Below are positions 50,361-58,718 of a stretch of DNA of 64,000 bases, in pieces. The stretch's first letter is position 1. The number at the start of each line of letters is the position of its first letter. The translations under genes were made by a program, and so were the position numbers. The notes beneath the pieces were generated by a model. It was not told where the DNA came from. It saw only the letters and a program-made list of their open reading frames with translations, and searched no databases. Origin of the DNA: JANMOK01 sp031415055 (GTDB lineage: Bacteria > Pseudomonadota > Alphaproteobacteria > Rhodobacterales > Rhodobacteraceae); the NCBI GenBank assembly GCA_031415055.1, contig JANOQZ010000021.1:124001-188000 (forward strand), written 5' to 3'.

Positions 50361-51458
50361 ATGAATCCAGCAGCAACCCTTCTGTCCAAGCACCATGCGA
50401 CCATGCGCGCGGCCGATGTTGCGCTTATGGCAGAGATAGCCTTGCCGGAGGCAGGCGCCGATGGTGCCGCACCGCAATTCATCCACCTTTTGCCCGCCGG
50501 TTCAATCCAGACCTTTGATGGCCGCGGTCCTTATACCGTCACCGACGCCGAGAAACTGATCGCCGACAGCATGGCGCGTTCCGACCGCCTCGTGATCGAC
50601 GAAAACCATGCCACCGACCTTTCAGCGCCAAATGGCGGACCTGCACCAGCACGCGGCTGGATCACCGCGCTCGAGGCCCGCGAAGATGGCATCTGGGGCC
50701 GCGTCGAATGGACCCCCGCCGGATCAGAACTGGTCAAATCGCGTGCCTATCGTGGCATCTCGCCGGTGATGGGCCTGAATGTGAAGTCACCAAAGACCGT
50801 CGTAACCATCCTGCGCGCCAGCCTTGTCAACCAACCCAATCTGCGTGGCCTTGCCACGCTCCACCAGGAGAGTGATGTGAACGCTACCATTTTGAAAGCC
50901 CTCGGCTTGAGCGCCGAGGCAAGCGAGGAAGATGCGCTCGCGGCGATTGCCGCCTTAAAGGAAGCCAAACCTGACGTCGCGATGCAGGCGCGGATCGGCG
51001 AGATCGGCGTGGCGCTCGGCGTTGCAGCCGACGCGGACCAGAAAGTCATTCTTGAGGCCGCCCGCAAAGCCAAGGACACGCCGCCAGCGATCACCGCGCT
51101 CCAGTCCGAGCTCGCGAGTGTCACCACCGAGTTGAACACGCTCAAGACCGATTCCTCGCGCACCCGTGCCACCACTTTTGTCGACGGTGCCATCACCAAG
51201 GGCACCGTGGGCGTCAAGGTTTTGCGCGAGCACTACATCGCCATGCACATGGCCGACGCGGCGCGGGTCGAGAAGGAAATCGCCGCCCTGCCGGTGCTGG
51301 GCCCGTCCGGCGCTCTGCAGGTCGCCCCGACCTCGAAAGACGGCACCATCGAACTGAACTCAGAGCAGCTGGCCGTGGCCACTGCGCTCGGCCAAGACCC
51401 CGTGAAATTTGCGGCAGCCCTCAAAGCTGACCGCGCTGCCAAGGAGGCACATCAATGA
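50361..51458 (+). CDS. Mu gpI-like head maturation protease/scaffold
   Basis: Protein of 365 aa. The protease half (residues 1-170) has IHLLPAGSIQTFDGRGPY, VIDENHATD (near 88-96) and AYRGISPVMGLN (near 132), which carry the Asn/His and Ser residues of the phage I family. The second half is helical scaffold (coiled coil near 245-275) with its own predicted start at 50877. ATG 50361 is the first codon giving family alignment. Confidence 0.88.
   Translation: MNPAATLLSKHHATMRAADVALMAEIALPEAGADGAAPQFIHLLPAGSIQTFDGRGPYTVTDAEKLIADSMARSDRLVIDENHATDLSAPNGGPAPARGWITALEAREDGIWGRVEWTPAGSELVKSRAYRGISPVMGLNVKSPKTVVTILRASLVNQPNLRGLATLHQESDVNATILKALGLSAEASEEDALAAIAALKEAKPDVAMQARIGEIGVALGVAADADQKVILEAARKAKDTPPAITALQSELASVTTELNTLKTDSSRTRATTFVDGAITKGTVGVKVLREHYIAMHMADAARVEKEIAALPVLGPSGALQVAPTSKDGTIELNSEQLAVATALGQDPVKFAAALKADRAAKEAHQ
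50877..51458 (+). CDS. internal scaffold product (Mu gpZ-like)
   Basis: In-frame GTG 50877 (codon 173 of the protease gene) has AGGAG at 50866-50870, 6 bp upstream, inside coding sequence. It would yield a 193-aa protein made only of the helical scaffold region. Mu and several other phages make a separate scaffold from an internal start in the protease gene, so this reading is likely. Confidence 0.6.
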   Translation: MNATILKALGLSAEASEEDALAAIAALKEAKPDVAMQARIGEIGVALGVAADADQKVILEAARKAKDTPPAITALQSELASVTTELNTLKTDSSRTRATTFVDGAITKGTVGVKVLREHYIAMHMADAARVEKEIAALPVLGPSGALQVAPTSKDGTIELNSEQLAVATALGQDPVKFAAALKADRAAKEAHQ

Positions 51459-51886
51459 CCGCGCTTGTTGCTGACCGAAACACTCTCGAGGCCATCGGAC
51501 CCGAGCGTGTAGGCCTTCTGGGTGCGTCCCAAGCGATTTTCAACGGATCGATCCTGATGCGTAACGCCTCGGGCCACCTGATCAAGGGTGCGGTTGCCAC
51601 CGGTTCCTTCGGGGCTGGCCGGGCCGAAGACGTAGGCGTCAGCACTACCGCCGGTGTCACGAACCAGCGCTATCGCCCGGGTGTGTTTCGCTTTGCCAAC
51701 TCCGCAGCCGGCGATCTCATCGCTGTCGCCGATATCGGCGCAGCTTGCTACATCGTCGATGACCAGACCGTGGCCAAGACCAACGGGACAAGTACCCGTT
51801 CGCCGGCCGGCATCATCGACAACGTTGATTCCATCGGTGTCTGGGTTCGTTTCGACGAAGCCATCACGCGCGCATTCCTCTCGTAA
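51455..51886 (+). CDS. head decoration/capsid cement protein (DUF2190-like)
   Basis: Beta-rich protein of 143 aa between protease and major head protein, the usual place for a cement protein. Segments GHLIKGAVATGSFGAGRAEDVGVSTT and DLIAVADIGAACYIVDDQTVAKTNGTS resemble DUF2190 trimers. ATGA-coupled to the protease gene. Confidence 0.75.
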   Translation: MTALVADRNTLEAIGPERVGLLGASQAIFNGSILMRNASGHLIKGAVATGSFGAGRAEDVGVSTTAGVTNQRYRPGVFRFANSAAGDLIAVADIGAACYIVDDQTVAKTNGTSTRSPAGIIDNVDSIGVWVRFDEAITRAFLS

Positions 51887-51898
51887 GGAGACTTTCTC

Positions 51899-52792
51899 AT
51901 GCTCATTTCAAACGCCTCGCTCGACGCCCTTCGTGTCGGCTTTTCCACGGCCTTCCAGAACGGCCTTGGCATGGCTCCCGCCTTCAAGGACCGGGTGGCA
52001 ATGACACTGCGCTCCACGACTGCCGAGAACCGCTATGGTTGGCTCACACAGATGCCTGGTATGCGAGAATGGATCGGTCCGCGCGTCGTCCAGAACATGT
52101 CCGAAGCTGGTTACGCCATCCTCAACCGGCATTTTGAACAAACCATCGGTGTCGACCGCAACGACATCGAAGATGACAATCTCGGTCAATATTCGATGCT
52201 GTTCGCCCGAATGGGTGAGGTTGCGGCGGCGCAACCCGAGCAGCTTGTCTGGGATGCGCTGAAGGCCGGTTTTGCCACCAACTGCTTCGATGGTCAGTTC
52301 TTCTTTGACACCGATCACCCCATCGTACTCGCGGACGGCTCGACCAGCATATACGCCAACACCGACGGTGGCGCGGGGACGCCTTGGTTCCTGCTTTGTA
52401 CCAACCAGTCCGTAAAGCCGATGATCTATCAGGAGCGCAAGGCTGCCACTTTTGTGACGAAGGACAAGGAAACCGATGACAACGTCTTCGAACAGCGGCG
52501 CTTCATGTATGGCACCGACGTTCGCTGCAATGTCGGCTACGGATTTCCGCAGATGGCCTGGGGCTCCAAGCAAACCTTAAACGCGGCCAACTATGCGATT
52601 GCTCGGGCTGCCGTTCAGGGCATGAAAGGGGACGGTGGCCGTCCGCTCGGTTTGGTCCCGAACCTTCTGGTGGTGCCGCCTTCGCTGGAAAGCGCCGGTC
52701 GCCAGCTCCTGAACTCGGAATACGGCACCGGCGGTATCACCAACGAGTGGAAAGGCACTGCCGAACTGCTCGTCGTGCCGTGGCTGGCGTGA
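51899..52792 (+). CDS. Mu gpT-like major head subunit
   Basis: Major capsid protein of 297 aa. Signature parts are LDALRVGFSTAFQNGLG near the start, YGWLTQMPGMREWIGPRVVQNM, FEQTIGVDRNDIEDDNLGQYS and LVVPPSLESAGRQLLN near the end. HK97-fold Mu head proteins show this exact pattern. The upstream ribosome site is AAGGAG. Confidence 0.93.
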   Translation: MLISNASLDALRVGFSTAFQNGLGMAPAFKDRVAMTLRSTTAENRYGWLTQMPGMREWIGPRVVQNMSEAGYAILNRHFEQTIGVDRNDIEDDNLGQYSMLFARMGEVAAAQPEQLVWDALKAGFATNCFDGQFFFDTDHPIVLADGSTSIYANTDGGAGTPWFLLCTNQSVKPMIYQERKAATFVTKDKETDDNVFEQRRFMYGTDVRCNVGYGFPQMAWGSKQTLNAANYAIARAAVQGMKGDGGRPLGLVPNLLVVPPSLESAGRQLLNSEYGTGGITNEWKGTAELLVVPWLA

Positions 52793-52803
52793 GGATCATT
52801 TGA

Positions 52804-53142
52804 ATGACCAAGAAATCGAAACCCTCGCCAGTGGCTGAAACTCCGATCCCCCCCGTCGCCTCTGAACCGGCGGCGGCCACGGATGCACCGGCAGTTGCTG
52901 GAGCGCAGGTGACGATAACTGGCGAACCCGGACTGGCCGAGGCGGTTGCCAAGGTGTTGGTCGACCAGAAAACGCCTCCAGGTCAATCGGTCAGTGTGAC
53001 CGGTCCGGCCAAGGGTCGCTGGCGGTGTGGTAGGCACTTCACCCCGGTACCGGTGCACATTCTGCTTGAGGAATTGAGCGTTGCTCAGATCGCCGCGATG
53101 GTCGACGACCCGGAACTGAAAGTGGAAGTCGACACCGACTAG
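52804..53142 (+). CDS. Mu gp35/HI1506-like protein
   Basis: Protein of 112 aa. The N-terminal 60 residues are low-complexity Pro/Ala/Val; the C-terminal part RRCGRHFTPVP...LEELSVAQIAAMVDDPELKVE is the conserved HI1506-type motif (Mu gp35 slot). Followed by a 103-bp gap with two hairpins. Confidence 0.75.
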   Translation: MTKKSKPSPVAETPIPPVASEPAAATDAPAVAGAQVTITGEPGLAEAVAKVLVDQKTPPGQSVSVTGPAKGRWRCGRHFTPVPVHILLEELSVAQIAAMVDDPELKVEVDTD

Positions 53143-53156
53143 CTGTCGAAACCTTC

Positions 53157-53214
53157 AGGCGAAGTGCAGCTTAGAATGCGATTTCGCCTAGAGGCGGGCA
53201 AGCAATTGCCCGCC
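53157..53214 (+). repeat. two tandem hairpins in the gp35-gp36 gap
   Basis: Hairpin 1: AGGCGAA (53157-53163) / TTCGCCT (53183-53189). Hairpin 2: GGCGGGCAA (53193-53201) / TTGCCCGCC (53206-53214), 9 bp with a 4-nt loop. No T-run follows. They may act as an attenuator or RNA-processing site between head and tail genes. Confidence 0.5.
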
Positions 53215-53245
53215 CCTGAAACAACAGACCAAAGGGAATGCGGAC

Positions 53246-53674
53246 TTGTACACCACGCTGGCCGAGCTGACAGATCGTTACGGTGCGCACATGCTGGTGT
53301 CTCTGACCGACCGCGCCGCCATGGCGACCGGGCTGATCGACACGACGGTTGTCGATCGCGCACTCGTCGATGCCGATGCGATGATCGATGGCTATCTCGC
53401 GGTGCGCTATGCTCTGCCCCTGTCGTCAGTTCCGACGCTGGTTGCCGACCTCGCCCAAGCAATCGCCATTTACAAACTGCATGTCACCTCGCCCGATCCG
53501 AAGATCAAAGACGACTACGACGGGGCCTTGCGCTCGTTGCGCGACATCTCGAACGGCGCGCTCCGGCTTTCGGTGGCCGGAATTGAACCCGACACGGCAG
53601 CAACTGGCAGCGGTGTTGCGGTCTCTGATCGCGAACGCGTGCTGACCACCGACACCATGGGTGGTTTCGTATGA
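53246..53674 (+). CDS. DUF1320 family protein (Mu gp36-like)
   Basis: Protein of 142 aa beginning YTTLAELTDRYG, the family's hallmark, followed by LVDADAMIDGYLAVRYALPL and LADLAQAIAIYKLH. Start TTG 53246 has AAGGGA 8 bp upstream and no in-frame ATG/GTG fits better. ATGA-coupled to the next gene. Likely a head-tail joining protein. Confidence 0.88.
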   Translation: MYTTLAELTDRYGAHMLVSLTDRAAMATGLIDTTVVDRALVDADAMIDGYLAVRYALPLSSVPTLVADLAQAIAIYKLHVTSPDPKIKDDYDGALRSLRDISNGALRLSVAGIEPDTAATGSGVAVSDRERVLTTDTMGGFV

Positions 53675-54102
53675 TCCCTGACGTCATCTCGCGCATCGCC
53701 TCGCTGGTTCCCGAACTTTCGGGCCGAATCGAGGGTGCAGCCAGTTTCGCGGAAATGGTCAAACAGAACGCACTGCCGCAAGTGACGCCCGCCGCCCATG
53801 TGCTGCCGCTCGGCCTGATCGGTGGCCAAGGTGAGGCAGGTGCCGGGTTTTACACCCAAGCTTTCGAAGAGGTCATCGGTGTGATGATCACGCTGCGCAC
53901 CACTGGTGCGACCGGACGCGCCGGTCTTGTCACCATCGACCAGCTGGTGAGTGACGTCATCAATGCCGTTGCCGGATGGGGACCGGATGCTGCCGTTGGC
54001 GTCTTCCGCCTCCTGCGCGGCCAGCTCGTCTCCATGAGCGCTGGCACCATGGTTTACCAGATCGATTTTTCCATCCTTGATCAACTGAGGATCACCCCGT
54101 GA
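53671..54102 (+). CDS. Mu gp37-like tail-terminator/joining protein
   Basis: Protein of 143 aa. The layout matches gp37-type tail-completion proteins: helical N-terminus, FEEVIGVMITLRTTGATGR and a C-terminal RGQLVSMSAGTMVYQIDFSI beta segment. It is in the gp37 slot, coupled by ATGA upstream and GTGA downstream. Confidence 0.78.
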   Translation: MIPDVISRIASLVPELSGRIEGAASFAEMVKQNALPQVTPAAHVLPLGLIGGQGEAGAGFYTQAFEEVIGVMITLRTTGATGRAGLVTIDQLVSDVINAVAGWGPDAAVGVFRLLRGQLVSMSAGTMVYQIDFSILDQLRITP

Positions 54103-54257
54103 AACCCAAATCACCCGAAACTGACACGACCAAGCCGCAACCATTGCCGCACGAAGGTGGCGCGTGGATCCGCAAGGACGACGGCACGCTGGTGCGTGAA
54201 CCGGAGCCAGAAACCCAGCCAGAGCCTGCGCCGAGCACCCCTGTAAACCCTGTTTGA
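54099..54257 (+). CDS. small hydrophilic phage protein in Mu gp38 slot
   Basis: Product of 52 aa starting at GTG 54099 in a GTGA overlap. It is proline/glutamate-rich (EPEPETQPEPAPS) with a short GGAWIRKDDGTLV centre. Mu carries a small gp38 (DUF2635) gene here, but the match is positional only. Confidence 0.55.
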   Translation: MKPKSPETDTTKPQPLPHEGGAWIRKDDGTLVREPEPETQPEPAPSTPVNPV

Positions 54258-54268
54258 AGGAGGCTTGA

Positions 54269-55201
54269 ATGCCCATTTCATGGAAGTCGAAAATCCTTCT
54301 CGCCAAGATCGAGACCACCTACGGCACCGACTCGGTGCCGACCGCCGCCGCCAACGGCGTGCTTGCCACCGAGGTCAAGCTGACGCCGATGGAAGGCGAC
54401 GATGTCAGCCGTGATCTCGACTTTGCTTTTTTCGCGGCGCAACCGACCATTCCATCCGGTCTCTACGCCAAACTGTCGTTCAAGGTCGAGCTGGTTCCAG
54501 CGGGCGCACTCGGAGTCGCTCCGGCCTGGGGGCCACTCTTGCGCGCCTGTGCCTGCGCCCAGACCATCGTTGCTTCGACCAGCGTCACCTACAACCCGAT
54601 CTCGACCGCTCTGGAAAGCGCATCGATCTATCTCTGGGTTGGCGGCACCCGCTATGTCCTTCTGGGCACGCGCGGCACGGTCAAGCTCACGTTCAGTGCT
54701 CAGGGCATTCCATATCTCGAATTCGAGATGCAGGGCCTGTTTGCGCAGCCAACCGAGTCCGCACGCACCCTGCCGACGCTGACCGCCTTCCTCAAACCAG
54801 ACCTAGTCACCAAGGCCAACACCCCGACCTTCACCGTCAACGCCGTGCCACTGATCCTGCGGCAGGCGCAGCTCGACCTCGGAAACCAGCTCGAGAACCG
54901 CTTCCTGGTCGGTTCGGAATCCGTCCTGATCACCGACAAAGCCGACATGTTCACCTTCACGGCCGAGGCCGAGGCTTTGACCACAATCAACCCGTTCTCG
55001 CTGGCGGCGGCGCAGACCAGCATGGTGGTGCAACTGATCCACGGGACAGTCGTCGGTCGCAAATCGACGCTCAACATCCCAACCGGCCAGATGCAGCGGC
55101 CCAAGGGTCTCGAAAACGCCCAGAATATTGCCGAATGGCAGCTCGGCATCGTGCCGCTCGCCAATGCCGGCAACGACCAATGGAACCTGCTTCTCACTTA
55201 A
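54269..55201 (+). CDS. phage tail tube protein (non-contractile tail)
   Basis: Beta-rich protein of 310 aa. It starts WKSKILLAKIETTYGTDSVPTAAANGVL, the pattern of siphovirus tail tube proteins of transposable phages, and contains GTRGTVKLTFSAQGIPYLEFEMQGLF. No sheath (Mu gpL) gene is present, so the tail is non-contractile. A GGAGG site lies 6 bp upstream of the start. Confidence 0.85.
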   Translation: MPISWKSKILLAKIETTYGTDSVPTAAANGVLATEVKLTPMEGDDVSRDLDFAFFAAQPTIPSGLYAKLSFKVELVPAGALGVAPAWGPLLRACACAQTIVASTSVTYNPISTALESASIYLWVGGTRYVLLGTRGTVKLTFSAQGIPYLEFEMQGLFAQPTESARTLPTLTAFLKPDLVTKANTPTFTVNAVPLILRQAQLDLGNQLENRFLVGSESVLITDKADMFTFTAEAEALTTINPFSLAAAQTSMVVQLIHGTVVGRKSTLNIPTGQMQRPKGLENAQNIAEWQLGIVPLANAGNDQWNLLLT

Positions 55202-55221
55202 ACCCTGCCCAAGGAAAACCA

Positions 55222-55551
55222 ATGTTCAAGATTACCAAATCGCCCGAGTTTACCCATGTCGTTACCGTTCTCGTGCCAGTCGACGGCGGGCATGACGAAC
55301 AGACTTTCAAGGCGCGGTTTCGCGCCGTGCTCTCGACCAAGGCCATCGCGGCCGATGTGCGGCAGCCGGAAGGGTTCCTGACATTCTTGCGCGAGATCAT
55401 CGTCTCGCTTGACGACCTCGCCGACGAGCGGGGCACAATCATGACCTACAACGACGACGTCCGCGAACGGCTCCTCGCCTATCCATATGTTCGGATCGCG
55501 CTCCTTAAGACCTACACCGAGGCACTGAACAAGGCTCGCTTGGGAAACTGA
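55222..55551 (+). CDS. tail assembly chaperone G
   Basis: Zero-frame chaperone of 109 aa (MFKITKSPEFTHVVTVLVP...FRAVLSTKAI...DDLADERGTIMTYNDDVRERLLAYPYVRIALLKTYTEAL). It sits between tail tube and tape-measure genes, the slot of lambda G. The last codons before the stop carry the slippery GGGAAAC, so part of the ribosomes continue into the overlapping -1 frame. ATG 55222 is preceded by AAGGAAAACC. Confidence 0.85.
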   Translation: MFKITKSPEFTHVVTVLVPVDGGHDEQTFKARFRAVLSTKAIAADVRQPEGFLTFLREIIVSLDDLADERGTIMTYNDDVRERLLAYPYVRIALLKTYTEALNKARLGN

Positions 55552-55919
55552 TCTGGGCCGGGCAAGCTTGGGCGAACGGCACGCTTGCCGGACGCGAGTA
55601 TGGCCCGGTCGACAATGATGATGCTTTCTCCGATGCGGCGCGATGGGGACTTGTCCTCGATCCCGAGCTGCTCGGCGAAGGCGAAAATGACGGCGTCTGG
55701 CCGGAACATACAGAGGCGGTAGAGGCCTTTCTGGTCTGCTCGACGCAGTGGCGCTGCTTGGTTGGGCCGGACGGGCGGATCGTGACGGTCGGGCTCGACT
55801 ATTCTGGCGCAAGGGCGGGACTGGACCTTGGGGGGATCACAGTCACCTCGGCACTTTGGTCGATGGTGCGTGTCCTTGAGGCCGGAGCAGTGAAGGCGAT
55901 GAACGCGAGGGGACAATGA
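55222..55919 (+). CDS. tail assembly chaperone GT fusion by -1 frameshift
   Basis: Fusion of 232 aa: read 55222-55548, step back one base, then 55548-55919. The -1 frame from the slippery site is open to 55919 and encodes a DUF1799-like part (EGENDGVWPEHTEAVEAFLVCSTQW, then YSGARAGLDL). This part has no start codon of its own near its 5' end: the first in-frame candidate is a late internal GTG. It ends in a 4-bp overlap with the tape-measure start. This reproduces the lambda G/GT arrangement. Confidence 0.8.
55542..55548 (+). other. -1 ribosomal frameshift slippery heptamer GGGAAAC
   Basis: In frame zero the codons read TTG GGA AAC TGA, so the X XXY YYZ pattern is G GGA AAC with the stop right behind. 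Lambda uses GGGAAAG at the same place. A -1 slip gives GGG AAA CTG and joins the DUF1799-like frame. Confidence 0.8.
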
Positions 55920-58060
55920 CGTTTCGGTTTATGCTGGCGATCGATGGCGATGCACGGGGCGCGAAACTCGCGCTTGAGCAGACCGCTGTCGCGGCTGGAA
56001 AGACCGGGGCGGCGATCAAGGCTATCGGCCCGCAGGCGGCCTCATCGACCCCTCAAGTCGCGGTACTACAGGCCGAGATTGTTGGCCTCCGCGGCCAGAT
56101 TGACGGTCTGACCGATGCCGAGGCACGGGCCACGGGGCAAGTCGCGGTCTTGACCGAACAGCTTGTTGTCCAGGAATCGGTCATGGCCAAGGGGATGGTG
56201 ACCGCCTCCCGTTCTGCCGGTGCTCTGGCGGGCAGCTTCATGGCAATCCTGAACCCTGTTGGCCTGATCACCACCGCCGTCCTCATCGCCGGTACTGCCA
56301 TGGTGCAATGGCTGGTGGGTGGCAAGAGCGATGCCGAAGAACTCGAAGAGAGTGTCGATGCTCTGACAGGGGCGGTTGATAGCTATTCCGCTGCGGTGAA
56401 ATCCGCCTCAGTGCCGCTGTCCGATCTCGTAAAACAATACGGATCGCTCTCGGCTGAGGCACGGGAGCTGCTCGAATTAGAAAAGCAGATGACCCGCGTC
56501 CAAGCCGAGCGCAAAACTGCGCTGGCGTCCCGAAATATTTCGGAGATGTTCGGTGCCTCCAAGGACTCGGTAGCGCAAGGCGACGACTTGGCGACTACGC
56601 TGTTGCGCACCCTAGCTCTGGGAGACATCGGCGGAGCGCTCGGGATGACGACCGGGCAAGCAGAGGAAGCCCTCGTCGAACTGCAGCTGGTCGCCGAGGC
56701 TCTGGACGCTCTCGCGAGCGCCGAAGGGCCGCAAGCACAGGCCGCTGCTTTTGCCGATCTCGCAGGCAGTATCGATGTCGCCACCGGCGGCGTCGCCAAC
56801 ATGACCGACGAAACTTTCGCGCTGTACCAGCAGCTTCTGGATGCCGCGCAGGGATCGCTCGAACTGGTCGGCTCCATCGAAAAGGCCAATCCGGCACTCC
56901 AGACGCTGCACGATCTCGCGGTACTTGCTGCTGGGGGCGTTGCGGATATCGGCGTGCAAGCTGATGGCATCGTTGGCAAGCTGAGCAATGCTGCATCCGC
57001 CGCGTGGAATTTGGCCTCCGCCGTGGTCGCTGGCCTGAAGCAGGGCGGCGCGGATATGGAAGGCGTGCTTGCCTATAATGAGGTCACCGGCGGTGGTCGT
57101 GGCGCATCCTCGGGGGGTCCGCCAATCGATCCCTATGGATTCCGTGGCGATCTCAACCGAGGCAACAAACCCACAGACGGAGCTGGCTCCGGTCGCAGCG
57201 GCGGTGGTGCTTCTGCCGCCTCGGCCGAGAGCGATGCCGTCGACCGCCTGATCAAGAAACTGGAACTTGAAACCGAACTTAAACAGGCCCTCGATCCGGT
57301 GGCGCGGGCGATGATCCAGAACCGCGAAGCCTTGGCAAGTGCCACAGATGCAGAGCGGGCGCGGATCGAAGAGTTGATCGGCATCAATGCGCGGCTCGAT
57401 CAGATCAACGAGCGGCGCGAGGCCTTCACCACCAGTCTCAACCAGAGTCTCATGGACATCATCTTCAGTGGTGAGGGTGTCAATGACATGCTGGAAGACA
57501 TGATCGGCCAGCTTGCCCGCGCATTCGCCCAAGCGGCCCTGCTCGGAACCGGACCATTGGCCGGAATTTTCGGTGCGGGCGATACCGGAGGCGGCCTCAT
57601 CGGCGCAATCAGTAGTTTCCTCTTCCCAAAAGCGGCGACCGGCGGTCTGATCAGCGGACCAGGCGGCCCCCGCGATGACAAGGTGCCTTTCCTGCTTTCG
57701 GATGGTGAGTACGTGGTCAATGCCGAGGCGACCAGCCATCATCGGGCCTTGCTTGACGCCATCAACGGTGGCGCCTCTTTGCCGGGCATGAAGGCAGGCG
57801 GGCCGATCGGGATATCGCCGACCTATCTGCCTGCAATGGGCGTCCCCTCGATGCTGCGCTCACAATCGGGATCGCGGGTGCAAGAACCGGCACGGATCGA
57901 GATTGACCTCCGCCTCTCGGATGACCTGAACGCACGGATCGAAAGCAAATCGTCCGAGATTTCCGCCAAGCATGTTCACGAAGGCCTGAAGGCTTTCAAC
58001 AACAAGGTTCTGCCGCAAAGAGTGATGCAGATTGCTGGCGACAATAGGGCACGCGCATGA
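55916..58060 (+). CDS. tail tape measure protein
   Basis: Protein of 714 aa that would set tail length. It has an N-terminal helical region, a membrane-type hydrophobic stretch (PVGLITTAVLIAGTAMVQWLV, about residues 112-132), long Ala/Leu/Glu-rich helices, a Gly/Ser-rich linker (about 390-440) and the C-terminal TMP signature GGLISGPGGPRDDKVPFLLSDGEYVVNA (about 575-605). Short for a tape measure, which suggests a tail of about 100 nm. Confidence 0.88.
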   Translation: MTFRFMLAIDGDARGAKLALEQTAVAAGKTGAAIKAIGPQAASSTPQVAVLQAEIVGLRGQIDGLTDAEARATGQVAVLTEQLVVQESVMAKGMVTASRSAGALAGSFMAILNPVGLITTAVLIAGTAMVQWLVGGKSDAEELEESVDALTGAVDSYSAAVKSASVPLSDLVKQYGSLSAEARELLELEKQMTRVQAERKTALASRNISEMFGASKDSVAQGDDLATTLLRTLALGDIGGALGMTTGQAEEALVELQLVAEALDALASAEGPQAQAAAFADLAGSIDVATGGVANMTDETFALYQQLLDAAQGSLELVGSIEKANPALQTLHDLAVLAAGGVADIGVQADGIVGKLSNAASAAWNLASAVVAGLKQGGADMEGVLAYNEVTGGGRGASSGGPPIDPYGFRGDLNRGNKPTDGAGSGRSGGGASAASAESDAVDRLIKKLELETELKQALDPVARAMIQNREALASATDAERARIEELIGINARLDQINERREAFTTSLNQSLMDIIFSGEGVNDMLEDMIGQLARAFAQAALLGTGPLAGIFGAGDTGGGLIGAISSFLFPKAATGGLISGPGGPRDDKVPFLLSDGEYVVNAEATSHHRALLDAINGGASLPGMKAGGPIGISPTYLPAMGVPSMLRSQSGSRVQEPARIEIDLRLSDDLNARIESKSSEISAKHVHEGLKAFNNKVLPQRVMQIAGDNRARA

Positions 58061-58716
58061 CCGCCCTGACATTCCCCCTCAGCCTCGCCCAGTTCTACGA
58101 CAAGCTGAAGGTATCTTCGGTGACCTTTGACTTGCCCGAGCGCCTCGAGGTGAGCGGGCTCGCCTCTGGTGAGGTGCTCAGCGCCGATCTCGGACCGATG
58201 CTCTGGAAGGGCGAAGTGACACTAGGTGCCCTGACCCGCGCCGAAATCGCCGAGGTGACCGCACTGGTCAACCTCCTTCGTGCGCCGGGCCGCAGCTTTT
58301 TTGCCTATGACACGGTCAAGGCCTATCCCCAATTGGATCCGACAGGATCAATTCTTGGTGCCTCGGCACCGACCATCCATACGCTCGATGCCAACAACCG
58401 GGAGATGCGCATCCAGGCGTTGCCGAACGGCTACACGCTTAAGGCGGGTGATTATTTGTCATTCGCCTATTCCTCGAGCCCGACCCGCTATGCTTTGCAC
58501 ATGCTGGTGACCGATGCGGTTGCCGCCGTGGGCGGTATAACGCCGCTCTTCGAGGTTGTCCCGCCGATCCGGCCCGGTGCCGCGGTAAGTGCCGCGATCA
58601 CTCTGAAAAAACCCAATTGCAAGGCCATCATCCTGCCGGGCTCGGTCCAGCCCGGTAGCACACAGCGCGGAATAAACCGCGGCTTCGGCTTCAGCATCAC
58701 CCAGACGTTGAGATAG
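58057..58716 (+). CDS. minor/distal tail protein
   Basis: Protein of 219 aa immediately after the tape measure, the slot of lambda M/GTA distal tail proteins. The N-terminus has FDLPERLEVSGLASGEVLSADLG and the C-terminus KPNCKAIILPGSVQPGSTQRGINRGFGFSITQTL, a beta-rich layout shared by minor tail proteins. ATGA-coupled to the tape measure gene. Exact family uncertain. Confidence 0.72.
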   Translation: MTALTFPLSLAQFYDKLKVSSVTFDLPERLEVSGLASGEVLSADLGPMLWKGEVTLGALTRAEIAEVTALVNLLRAPGRSFFAYDTVKAYPQLDPTGSILGASAPTIHTLDANNREMRIQALPNGYTLKAGDYLSFAYSSSPTRYALHMLVTDAVAAVGGITPLFEVVPPIRPGAAVSAAITLKKPNCKAIILPGSVQPGSTQRGINRGFGFSITQTLR

Positions 58717-58718
58717 CC

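Noticed and set aside
56612..57742. 376-codon frame on the - strand
   Set aside because: Antisense shadow of the tape-measure gene, whose own protein has clear family signatures.
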